DNA of 13,958 nt from Euryarchaeota archaeon UBA287 (lineage in GTDB: Archaea; Thermoplasmatota; UBA186; UBA287), in assembly GCA_002495235.1 (NCBI GenBank), contig DAEG01000051.1, positions 1 to 13,958 on the forward strand, read 5' to 3'. Under the pieces are notes generated by a model. That model ran no database searches and had not been told where the DNA came from. It saw only the letters and a list, made by a program, of their open reading frames with translations. Positions 6,751 through 12,709 of this stretch are shown here, in pieces. The translations under genes were made by a program, and so were the position numbers. Within the stretch, counting starts at the first letter, position 1. Every line of letters begins with the position of its first letter.

Positions 6751-6771
6751 GGCAAAACACAATTTGCTGTG

Positions 6772-7815
6772 ATGAAAGTCAGAAATGCCTTTGTAAAGGG
6801 CTATGGAGTGGCTATACCGAGATACAGAATAAAGGATGAGGCCATAGCAAAAAACTGGGGCAGCTCGAGAGGACCAATAGAAGAGAAAGCCGTGGCCGGG
6901 CTGGATGAGGACTCCACTACCATCGCTATCGAGGCTTCCAGAAACGCACTCAGGAGAGCTGGCATAGATGGCGAGAAGATCGAGGTCGTGTTCTTCGGAA
7001 GTGAGTCCAAGGTCTACGCCGTCAAGCCTACCGCGACCATAATCGCCGAGGCGATAGGTGCTACGCCGCAGGTGAGCGCTGCTGACTTCGAATTCGCCTG
7101 CAAGGCAGGAACGGAGGCAATGAAATGCTGCACGGCCTACGTGAGCAGCGAGCTGGCGGATTATGCTCTGGCAGTGGGCGCTGACACCGCCCAGGGGAGG
7201 CCGGGAGATGAACTGGAATACACCGCGGCATCAGGCGGAGCGGCTTACATATTCTCCAGAGAGCCCGAAAACGCAATAGCCAGCGTGGACGAGATGTACT
7301 CGTTCACCACTGACACGCCGGATTTCTGGAGGAGACCCGAACAGAAATATCCGATGCACGGTTTCCGTTTCACCGGAGAGCCTGCCTACTTCAAGCACGT
7401 AACGATGGCCGCGATAGAGATCATGAACTCCATGGGCGCTTCACCAAAGGACTTCAATCACGTCGTATTTCATCAGCCTAACGTGAAGTTCCCGCAGAAC
7501 GTAGCCGAGGATCTGGGCTTCACAAAAGAACAGATAGGCTACGGGCTTCTGAGCGGCAGGATCGGAAACACCTACTCTGGGGCAACACCCGTGGGCCTCG
7601 CGAACATACTGGACCACGCCAAGCCGGGCGAAAAGATACTGGCGGTATCTTTCGGCTCCGGAGCCGGGAGCGATGCGATAGCCTTCACGGTCATGGATGG
7701 CGTGGAGAAAAAGAGGGATCTTGCACCATCCGTCGAGAGCTACATCGCGCGCAAGGTGTACATAGACTACGCCACATACCTCAGGTTCAGAGGAAAGATA
7801 GACATGGGGGATTAA
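6772..7815 (+). CDS. hmgS: Hydroxymethylglutaryl-CoA synthase, archaeal type
   Basis: This 347-residue enzyme condenses acetyl-CoA with acetoacetyl-CoA to HMG-CoA, the precursor of mevalonate and archaeal isoprenoid lipids. It has the archaeal length, shorter than eukaryotic enzymes. The catalytic triad can be placed: Glu78 in GSESKVYAVKPT, the acyl-accepting Cys110 in EFACKAGTEAM, and His234 in FHQPNVKFP. The C-terminal Gly-rich loop FGSGAGSDAIAF is also present. The start is the ATG at 6772. It is the first gene of an operon: the thiolase ATG lies one base after its TAA, followed by DUF35 and an XRE regulator. In methanogens this synthase, thiolase and DUF35 form one complex that channels acetoacetyl-CoA, and the gene order here suggests the same arrangement. 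Confidence 0.96.
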   Translation: MKVRNAFVKGYGVAIPRYRIKDEAIAKNWGSSRGPIEEKAVAGLDEDSTTIAIEASRNALRRAGIDGEKIEVVFFGSESKVYAVKPTATIIAEAIGATPQVSAADFEFACKAGTEAMKCCTAYVSSELADYALAVGADTAQGRPGDELEYTAASGGAAYIFSREPENAIASVDEMYSFTTDTPDFWRRPEQKYPMHGFRFTGEPAYFKHVTMAAIEIMNSMGASPKDFNHVVFHQPNVKFPQNVAEDLGFTKEQIGYGLLSGRIGNTYSGATPVGLANILDHAKPGEKILAVSFGSGAGSDAIAFTVMDGVEKKRDLAPSVESYIARKVYIDYATYLRFRGKIDMGD

Positions 7816-7816
7816 A

Positions 7817-8983
7817 ATGAGCGTATACATCGCAGGTATAGGACAGACCGCGGTGAGCGAGCACTGGGACCTCTCTCTAAGGGATCTGGCCCTGGATGCA
7901 ATAGTGAGAGCGGTCAAGGATGCGGAGATGGATAAAAAGAGGATAGAGGCTTTGTATGTTGGCAACATGCTGGCCGGTGAGCTGGCGCAGCAGGAACACC
8001 TGGGTGCACTGATAGCGGACCATGCAGGTCTTCTTCCCATAGAGGCAACTCACATAGAGAGCGCCTGCGCCTCAGGGGCTGAAGCGCTGCGCATGGCGTA
8101 TCTGCACATAAGGAGCGGCGAGATAGGCTGCGCCATGGTCGTTGGTGTAGAACAGATGACCGACGTGCTCACACCCAGAGCCACGGTTGGATTGGCCGGA
8201 GCAACGGATGCTGACTACGAAGTGACCCACGGCTTCTCGTTCGTCGCCATAAACGCGCTGCTTGCGAGAAGGTACATGCATGAGTATGGTGTGAGGCACG
8301 AGGATCTCGCGCTGTTCCCTGTAAATTCGCACGCCAACGCTGTGCACAACCCCTACGCGATGTACAGGAACGAGATAGACGTGGACAGGGTCGTTAAGGC
8401 GCCCAAGGTCTGCGATCCGATAAGCACATTTGATTCTGGGCCGATATGCGACGGATCCGCTGCGTGCGTGCTGGTGAACGAGGAGAGCATGAAAGAACTC
8501 GGCATAAACAGAGAGCACTGCGTTGAGATCGCTTCGAGTTCTTGCGCTACAGACACGCTCACGCTCTCCGCGAGAGACGCTCCTCTGGTCCTGAAGGCGG
8601 CGAGGATCTCCGCAGACAATGCCTACAAGAGGGCGGGCGTAGAGCCGGGGGACATCGATCTCTTCGAGCTGCATGATGCGTTCAGTGTCATGAGTGCGAT
8701 GAGTCTCGAGGCGTGTGGTTTCGCGGAGAAGGGCAGAGGCTGTGAACTGGCCAAAGAGGGGCAGATCAGGATAGACGGGAGCATACCTATATGCACCATG
8801 GGCGGACTGAAAGCCAGAGGGCACCCTGTGGGCGCAACGGGCGTCTATCAGGTGGTTGAGTGTGTTGAGCAGCTCAGAGGCGAGGTTGGAAGGAACCAGG
8901 TGAAGGACGCAGAGATAGCCATGGCACAGAATTTCGGCGGGAGCGGCGCTACCGTTGTGACCCACATATTGAGGAGGGTCTGA
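7817..8983 (+). CDS. Acetyl-CoA C-acetyltransferase (acetoacetyl-CoA thiolase), archaeal type
   Basis: This 388-residue thiolase condenses two acetyl-CoA to acetoacetyl-CoA, the thermodynamically uphill first step of the mevalonate pathway. The acyl-accepting Cys84 lies in ESACASGAEALRMAY. HDAFSVMSAM and GGLKARGHPVGATGV carry the catalytic His residues, and the chain ends with the family's NFGGSGATVV. It belongs to the SCP2-like archaeal branch that requires a DUF35 partner, and the next gene encodes one. The ATG at 7817 follows the upstream TAA by one base and is preceded by GGGGG inside the synthase end, a plausible Shine-Dalgarno. No oddities were seen; the codon use matches its neighbours. 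Confidence 0.95.
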   Translation: MSVYIAGIGQTAVSEHWDLSLRDLALDAIVRAVKDAEMDKKRIEALYVGNMLAGELAQQEHLGALIADHAGLLPIEATHIESACASGAEALRMAYLHIRSGEIGCAMVVGVEQMTDVLTPRATVGLAGATDADYEVTHGFSFVAINALLARRYMHEYGVRHEDLALFPVNSHANAVHNPYAMYRNEIDVDRVVKAPKVCDPISTFDSGPICDGSAACVLVNEESMKELGINREHCVEIASSSCATDTLTLSARDAPLVLKAARISADNAYKRAGVEPGDIDLFELHDAFSVMSAMSLEACGFAEKGRGCELAKEGQIRIDGSIPICTMGGLKARGHPVGATGVYQVVECVEQLRGEVGRNQVKDAEIAMAQNFGGSGATVVTHILRRV

Positions 8984-8985
8984 TT

Positions 8986-9393
8986 ATGGAGATATCAAGG
9001 AACTGGAGATTGAGGTACCAGAGGTACAAGCTGGAGGGCACAAAGTGCATGGACTGCGGCAATGTCTCATTTCCACCCCGCAGGGTGTGTCCAAAGTGCG
9101 GCTCCGAGAACTATGCAACAAAGGCTCTGATGCCTACGGGAGAAGTCTACTCCTACACCCTGGTCACCAGTCCACCAGAATACTTTGAATCCCAGGCGCC
9201 ATACCCCGTGGCCATGGTGAAGCTTGATGACGGACCTCTGGTCTCGACACAGCTTACAGACGTGAACTATGACGCAATAAGGATAGGCATGCGCGTCGAG
9301 ATGGTGACAAGAAAGCTGAGGGCGTACGGCAAGAACGGCCTGATAATCTATGGATACAAGTTCAGACCAGAGGAGGCAAAAGATGGAAATTGA
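8986..9393 (+). CDS. DUF35 OB-fold zinc-ribbon protein, scaffold of the thiolase/HMG-CoA synthase complex
   Basis: This 135-residue protein has a rubredoxin-like zinc ribbon with four cysteines (Cys21, Cys24, Cys35, Cys38: CMDCG...CPKCG), preceded by a basic aromatic helix (RNWRLRYQRYKLEG), and an OB-fold containing PTGEVYSYTLV and YPVAMVKLDDGPLV. In characterised methanogen complexes the DUF35 subunit bridges thiolase and HMG-CoA synthase and holds the shared CoA pantetheine site. It has no catalytic residues of its own. The ATG at 8986 is two bases after the thiolase TGA, with GAGGAGG at 8971-8977 as Shine-Dalgarno. Its 3' end overlaps the next gene by 11 bp. Confidence 0.93.
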   Translation: MEISRNWRLRYQRYKLEGTKCMDCGNVSFPPRRVCPKCGSENYATKALMPTGEVYSYTLVTSPPEYFESQAPYPVAMVKLDDGPLVSTQLTDVNYDAIRIGMRVEMVTRKLRAYGKNGLIIYGYKFRPEEAKDGN

Positions 9394-10057
9394 GGAGAAG
9401 ATCGCGGGGGAGATAGCGCTCTCACCAAAGCCAGGCGAGACGCTGAAGAAGTGGAGGGAGATATTCGGGCTCAGCGAGAGCGAGCTGGCGCAGGCTCTGG
9501 GAGTGAGCCCTTCTGTGATAAACGACTGGGAGAAGGGCAGGAGGGTGCCTTCAACGAAGAACATAAAGAAGATCGTCAAGACGTTCATAGAGCTGGACGC
9601 CAGCAGGGGTGGGGAGATACTGAACCGGTACACCTCCGCAGAGAAGAATGACGCGATCTACGCCATGGAGGAGCTGATGGCGCCTGTGAAGGCGGAGAAG
9701 CTAGTACAGGCCATAGACGGAAAGGTGGTTGGCTACCGCGAAGGGCTTGACAGGGACATATACGGGTACACTGTGATGGACAGCATAAAGGCCATAACGT
9801 CCTTTGGTGCTCTGGACTACCTGCGCATCTTCGGCTGGAGCAATCAGAGGGCCCTGGTATTCTGCGGCGTAAAGTTCGGCAGGAGCCCGATGATCGCCGT
9901 GAGGGCACAGCCGATAAAGCCCGCGATGGTCATATTCCACCAGCCGGACAGGGTCGATGAGCTCGCCATAAAGCTCGCAGAGGTCGAGAAGATACCCCTC
10001 GTGACGACGGATCTCACGCTCAGAAGAATGCTTGACGCACTCAGCACTCTCAAGTGA
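9383..10057 (+). CDS. XRE-family HTH regulator of the mevalonate-entry operon (predicted)
   Basis: This 224-residue protein has a Cro/C1-type helix-turn-helix at about residues 20-60: LKKWREIFGLSESELAQALGV followed by SPSVINDWEKGRRVPS. A C-terminal domain of about 130 residues (GKVVGYREGLDRDIYGYTVMDSI..., ending TDLTLRRML) may bind a ligand. Relatives of this regulator sit beside HMG-CoA synthase genes in several euryarchaea. The ATG at 9383 is preferred over 9350 because GAGGAGG (9370-9376) lies six bases upstream and the shorter protein starts like relatives. It overlaps DUF35 by 11 bp, so it belongs to the same operon. Control of the operon by this protein, perhaps with a CoA-ester ligand, is inference from context. 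Confidence 0.88.
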   Translation: MEIEEKIAGEIALSPKPGETLKKWREIFGLSESELAQALGVSPSVINDWEKGRRVPSTKNIKKIVKTFIELDASRGGEILNRYTSAEKNDAIYAMEELMAPVKAEKLVQAIDGKVVGYREGLDRDIYGYTVMDSIKAITSFGALDYLRIFGWSNQRALVFCGVKFGRSPMIAVRAQPIKPAMVIFHQPDRVDELAIKLAEVEKIPLVTTDLTLRRMLDALSTLK

Positions 10058-10378
10058 TCCGCAGAGCGCTGACCCGCCACATCTCTTTATAGGCCAGGAT
10101 AAAAAGAGTCCTCGAAACGATCGCCACCTGTGACTCTCGCAAGGTACGGCCTCTGTTGTTTACAGTCTCATCCACCTCCATATGCTGCATTAACGGTTTA
10201 ATTCCCAGATAGACAGGAGCATCCAGAACGGCGATAGCCTTCATCGCATCTATAGAAGATGAGAGAGCCCGCCAATAACCTCTGCTGTGTCTTTGGAGAG
10301 CAGAACGTCCTCTACTATCCCCGTCAGCTTCGGAGGAAGGGCCCTGTTGCGGCGGGATAAAAAGATATACGCGAGCAC
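10050..10378 (-). pseudogene. Possible decayed minus-strand gene in the gap before imidazolonepropionase
   Basis: Two protein-like segments follow each other in different frames. From GTG 10378 to TAG 10250 the minus strand encodes 42 residues containing RALPPKLTGIVEDVLLSKD. From ATG 10244 to TGA 10050 another frame encodes 64 residues containing AVLDAPVYLGIKPLMQHMEV and LRESQVAIVSRTLFILAYKE. A single frameshift near 10250 would join them into about 110 residues. I recognise no family. Codon use differs from the neighbours: the second segment has five Ile codons and none is ATA, while ATA dominates nearby genes, and it uses CGT, CGA, TTG and TTA. A relic of a transferred gene, or chance open frames, are both possible. 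Confidence 0.3.
10361..10368 (+). promoter_or_regulatory. Weak TATA-like box for hutI
   Basis: AAAGATAT within GATAAAAAGATATAC is centred 25.5 nt upstream of the hutI ATG. The spacing is right but the match to a consensus box is modest. Confidence 0.4.
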
Positions 10379-10389
10379 AGTTTAAGGCC

Positions 10390-11520
10390 ATGCAGAAGAT
10401 AATTTGCAGGGAGCTCTTCACCGGAAATGAATTCATTGAGGATGCTTTCGTCGTTTTTGAGGATCGCATAATCGACCTCGGCAGAGGCAGAGGAGAGCAG
10501 TACTCCTGTGACACCACAGAAGTGGGGTTCGTTATGCCGGGCTTCGTTGATTCCCACACCCATGCCGTGTTTGCGGGCTCCAGAGAGAGAGAGCTCGAGA
10601 TGAAGCTCGAGGGAAAGAGGTACATGGAGATCCTGAAGGCCGGATACGGGATAAACAGAACCGTGGAGGACACAAAAAGAGAGAGCGACGATGAGATATT
10701 GAGAGAGTCAGAGGCGCGGATAGAGCGCGCGATAGAACACGGCACCACGACCATGGAGGTGAAGACGGGCTACGGCATAACGATGGAGCAGGAGCTCAGG
10801 CTGCTCGGGATAATAGAGAAGCTGAAGCGCAGACTCGAGGACAGGATAGACATCATACCGACATTTCTGGCGCACATAAAACCCTATGAAGGCTACACCG
10901 ATGAACTGATAGAACATATGGACGCGGTAGCGGGCAGGGCGGAGTTCTTTGACGTTTTCATGGAAGCTTTCGGGTACGATGACACGGAACGACTGTTAAG
11001 GAAGGCAAAGAGTCTCGGTTTCGGGCTGAAGCTGCACACGGATGAGTTCTCGGACTGCGGCGGTGTAGCGCTGGCGAGAAGACTCGGTTGCGTGTCCGTA
11101 GACCACCTGATAAGAAGCCCTGTCGATTCCTTTAAGAGCGTGGAAGCTCAGCCCGTGCCATGCCTCCTGCCAGCGACCTCCTTCTCTTCCTTTGAGCCGT
11201 ACGCCAGGGGGGCGGAGATAGCAGCGCTGGGCGCTCCGGTGGCGCTGGCTACAGACATGAACCCGAACTGTTGGTGCGAGAGCATGGGATTCGTCGCCGA
11301 CCTAGCCTGCTACTGCATGCGCATGAAACCCATGGACGTTCTCAAAGGCATGACTCTCAACGGGGCTAGAGCTCTCTCTCTGAAGGACAGAGGGCAGATA
11401 GCAAAAGGCGCAATGGCGGACATAGTCATAACCACCGCGAAGAATCACGCGGATTTCTTCTCAAAGTTTGGGACAAAAAAAGTTGAAAGGTTAATAAAAA
11501 AAGGGAAGGTTGTGATCTAG
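10390..11520 (+). CDS. hutI: Imidazolonepropionase
   Basis: This 376-residue amidohydrolase opens the ring of 4-imidazolone-5-propanoate to N-formimino-L-glutamate, the third step of histidine degradation. The metal ligands His56 and His58 lie in VDSHTHAVFAGSRERELE, and LKAGYGINRTV follows as in HutI proteins. HTDEFSDCGG provides the third histidine, and ATDMNPNCWCESM provides the metal-site Asp and the NP turn. It is slightly shorter than bacterial HutI (about 400-420) but complete from ATG 10390 to TAG 11518. No other hut genes (hutH, hutU, formiminoglutamase) are in the window, so the pathway role depends on genes elsewhere. Its stop overlaps the stop of the RRM gene on the other strand by three bases of CTAG. 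Confidence 0.92.
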   Translation: MQKIICRELFTGNEFIEDAFVVFEDRIIDLGRGRGEQYSCDTTEVGFVMPGFVDSHTHAVFAGSRERELEMKLEGKRYMEILKAGYGINRTVEDTKRESDDEILRESEARIERAIEHGTTTMEVKTGYGITMEQELRLLGIIEKLKRRLEDRIDIIPTFLAHIKPYEGYTDELIEHMDAVAGRAEFFDVFMEAFGYDDTERLLRKAKSLGFGLKLHTDEFSDCGGVALARRLGCVSVDHLIRSPVDSFKSVEAQPVPCLLPATSFSSFEPYARGAEIAALGAPVALATDMNPNCWCESMGFVADLACYCMRMKPMDVLKGMTLNGARALSLKDRGQIAKGAMADIVITTAKNHADFFSKFGTKKVERLIKKGKVVI

Positions 11521-11765
11521 AACCTTCTTCTCGGTTGCGACTCTCTTGCTTCGTCGATCTTGAGGCTTCTTCCCTTGAAGTCCTTTCCGTTCAGGGCCTC
11601 CATGGCCTTCTTTGCCTCATCATCGCTTCCCATCTCTACGAACCCAAAGCCTCTACCCTGGATCACTTTCGCGTCTTTCACGTTCCCGTAGCTCGCAAAG
11701 AGCTCCCTGAGCTCATCGTTTGTTGCAGAGTAGCTCAGATTTCCTATATACAGTCTGCTGGTCAT
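11517..11765 (-). CDS. Single-RRM RNA-binding protein
   Basis: This 82-residue protein is a single RNA-recognition motif. RNP2 is LYIGNL (5-10) and RNP1 is RGFGFVEM (38-45), with the aromatic residues Tyr6, Phe40 and Phe42 that stack on RNA bases. The C-terminus ends in a short basic tail (SQPRRRF). It resembles the small glycine-rich-less Rbp proteins of cyanobacteria and other bacteria; RRMs are uncommon in archaea. The ATG at 11763-11765 has AGAGGT about seven nt upstream as a Shine-Dalgarno, and this site lies inside a palindrome (11772-11786). A TATA-like GTATTTAA (11802-11809) would give a leader of about 15-20 nt. It probably acts as a monomeric RNA chaperone or regulator; its targets are unknown. 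Confidence 0.92.
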   Translation of the reverse strand: MTSRLYIGNLSYSATNDELRELFASYGNVKDAKVIQGRGFGFVEMGSDDEAKKAMEALNGKDFKGRSLKIDEARESQPRRRF

Positions 11766-11771
11766 TCAGCT

Positions 11772-11786
11772 TACCTCTAAGAGGTA
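11772..11786 (-). promoter_or_regulatory. Palindrome enclosing the Shine-Dalgarno of the RRM gene
   Basis: TACCTCT and AGAGGTA flank one base. In the mRNA the second arm contains AGAGGT, the ribosome-binding site about seven nt before the ATG. A hairpin or dimer-binding site here could hide it, so self-control of translation by the RRM protein is possible but unproven. The one-base loop makes a simple hairpin tight, so only the outer pairs would form. Confidence 0.45.
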
Positions 11787-11801
11787 GAGGGTGTGCTGGC
11801 C

Positions 11802-11809
11802 TTAAATAC
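11802..11809 (-). promoter_or_regulatory. TATA-like box for the RRM gene
   Basis: GTATTTAA on the minus strand predicts a transcript start near 11780, giving a short leader that includes the Shine-Dalgarno palindrome. Confidence 0.4.
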
Positions 11810-11850
11810 TTTGCTATACCAGATCATTTCGTCAGGATCCGCAGATTTAT

Positions 11851-11877
11851 GCGCAGCAGGGATATCTCTGCTGACGC
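11851..11877. repeat. Strong hairpin in the gene-free stretch
   Basis: GCGCAGCAG (11851-11859) pairs with CTGCTG-a-CGC (11868-11877) around GGATATCT. The nine-pair stem with one bulge lies just beyond the T7 run of the RNA-like element, where IS200/IS605-type elements have their right-end hairpin. It could also be an unrelated structure. Confidence 0.5.
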
Positions 11878-11909
11878 GCACCCTACAGAAGCACTCACGT
11901 AGAAGCCAC

Positions 11910-11916
11910 AAAAAAA
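11910..11916 (-). terminator. T7 transcription terminator
   Basis: The minus strand reads CCTTTTTTTG after the GGAG/CTCC hairpin (11932-11946). A run of seven T is a normal archaeal termination signal and marks the likely 3' end of the RNA-like element upstream of it. Confidence 0.5.
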
Positions 11917-12204
11917 GGTTTTGGGGGCATGCTCCTTCACGGGGAGACCTACTCACTGCCGTTAGCATCCCTGCTTGGAGCGTTCAGAGCCACACACGGC
12001 TTTGAGATGTGAGTCCCTGAAACACTGCCTATCCCACCAGACTGGTTGCGGCGGTCCAGTTCAGCGGAAAACCAGTGCTTCGGCAGTTTAGCTCTTCCAC
12101 CCTTCTGGTACCTCTGCCACCAACTGCAAGCACGATGAACAGAGGAATCGCCTTCATGGGCCCTAAAGCCTCAAGGGACGAACCTTCCTTCACCGCCAGT
12201 CTGT
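11910..12204 (-). ncRNA. Structured RNA-like element resembling the 3' end/omegaRNA region of IS605-type elements, without tnpB
   Basis: This stretch is rich in small stems: ACTGGTT/AACCAGT (12041-12076), AGCC/GGCT (11988-12001), CTCC/GGAG (11932-11946). It ends at a T7 run. TATA-like boxes (minus-strand AATATAAA at 12227-12234 and TAATATAAT nearby) lie 25 nt before the presumed start near 12204 or 12184. The minus-strand wording GAGCTAAACTGCCGAAGC, then CTGGACCGCCGCAACCAG, then GTGAAGGAGCATGCCC, is from memory like the conserved region after tnpB in archaeal IS605-family elements. A 54-codon open frame crosses it (GTG 12193 to TAG 12029, with MKAIPLFIVLAVGGRGTR). No tnpB or tnpA is nearby. 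It could be an insertion-sequence relic, an orphan guide-RNA gene, or another structured RNA. Confidence 0.35.
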
Positions 12205-12226
12205 AATTATATTATGTAAGAGCTCC

Positions 12227-12234
12227 TTTATATT
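12227..12234 (-). promoter_or_regulatory. TATA-like box upstream of the RNA-like element
   Basis: AATATAAA on the minus strand would start a transcript near 12204. A second AT-rich box (12206-12214) would start one about 20 nt further on. Confidence 0.35.
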
Positions 12235-12238
12235 GATG

Positions 12239-12274
12239 TTGGTAAAAATTTTGGTAAGGATTGTGGTAACAATA
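12239..12274. repeat. Three 12-bp tandem repeats (TTGGTAAnnATT)
   Basis: The units are TTGGTAAAAATT (12239-12250), TTGGTAAGGATT (12251-12262) and GTGGTAACAATA (12263-12274). GGTAA recurs every 12 bp exactly, so a protein could bind the same face with a slight twist. They end three bases after which the stop of the DUF5615 gene begins. Confidence 0.65.
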
Positions 12275-12276
12275 GA

Positions 12277-12666
12277 TCACTCCTCCCTCTTCAGGGATCT
12301 CTTAAGACCGTTGAAGAAGGGGTCCTTGCTGTGTCCGTTCCTCAAAAAAGAGGAGAAGACCTCCAGCTCTGTGTTATCCTCCAGACCTTCCGGCAGATAA
12401 CCGAGGGCCATGAGCTTTAGCACCGCTTCGTTTGTCAGTCTTTCGTAGCTCAGCCTTGCGAGTATAACCTTGTTTCCCCCCTCCGTGGCAGGGAATCTCT
12501 TGTCCTTTGTGAGTATGAGCGCACCGTTCTTCTCCATCCACCCTGCTATGTCCTCATCCTTGGTGTTCTGCGGGAGGATCTCAGTGAGATATATCACATC
12601 AAAGCCCATTCTCCTCAGGTTATCGGCGAGCTTTTTGGGAAGATTAACATCTATCAGCAGCTTCAC
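12277..12666 (-). CDS. DUF5615 PIN-like protein, putative nuclease/toxin
   Basis: This 129-residue protein has the compact PIN-like fold of DUF5615: KLLIDVNLPKKLADNL with Asp6, the GFDVIYLTE strand, the DEDI acidic site (Asp39), and LILTKDKRF with Asp55. These acidic residues are those of the predicted Mg-dependent RNase centre. The C-terminal 45 residues are longer than the minimal domain and end in basic KRSLKREE. Such proteins are often toxins paired with a DUF433 antitoxin, but no DUF433 gene adjoins it; the neighbours are the tandem repeats and a MazG-like gene. The start is GTG 12664-12666, with a TATA box (CTTATAAG, 12690-12697) 27.5 nt upstream and no in-frame ATG before it. Function as toxin or housekeeping nuclease is undecided. 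Confidence 0.8.
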   Translation of the reverse strand: MKLLIDVNLPKKLADNLRRMGFDVIYLTEILPQNTKDEDIAGWMEKNGALILTKDKRFPATEGGNKVILARLSYERLTNEAVLKLMALGYLPEGLEDNTELEVFSSFLRNGHSKDPFFNGLKRSLKREE

Positions 12667-12689
12667 GTATGAAAGTATCGTGTTTATCT

Positions 12690-12697
12690 CTTATAAG
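12690..12697 (-). promoter_or_regulatory. TATA box of the DUF5615 gene
   Basis: CTTATAAG is centred 27.5 nt upstream of the GTG at 12666 and supports leaderless initiation at GTG. It lies between the MazG-like gene and the DUF5615 gene, so the two have separate promoters. Confidence 0.55.
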
Positions 12698-12709
12698 AAT
12701 TGCGCTCGC

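Noticed and set aside
8072..8965. 297-codon open frame antisense to the thiolase
   Set aside because: It is rich in His, Arg and Tyr with no domain pattern, as expected for a shadow of a GC-biased gene; the plus-strand thiolase is certain.
10050..10754. Single long minus-strand gene across this whole span
   Set aside because: From 10390 upward it is the antisense shadow of hutI, whose family motifs are beyond doubt; only the part below 10390 merits attention.
11920..12200. tRNA gene suggested by GGTTCGTCCC on the minus strand
   Set aside because: No T-arm pairing, no acceptor stem and no D- or anticodon arm in the right places.
11910..12204. RNase P RNA or SRP RNA
   Set aside because: The conserved RNase P blocks (a GGAGGAAAGTCC-like CR-I, a matching CR-V) and the SRP GGAAG/AGCA loop are not present in either strand.
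12236..12400. Small plus-strand gene starting in the 12-bp repeats (LVKI-LVRI-VVTI)
   Set aside because: The periodic peptide only reflects the repeats; the rest of the frame is antisense to the DUF5615 gene and stops after about 54 codons.
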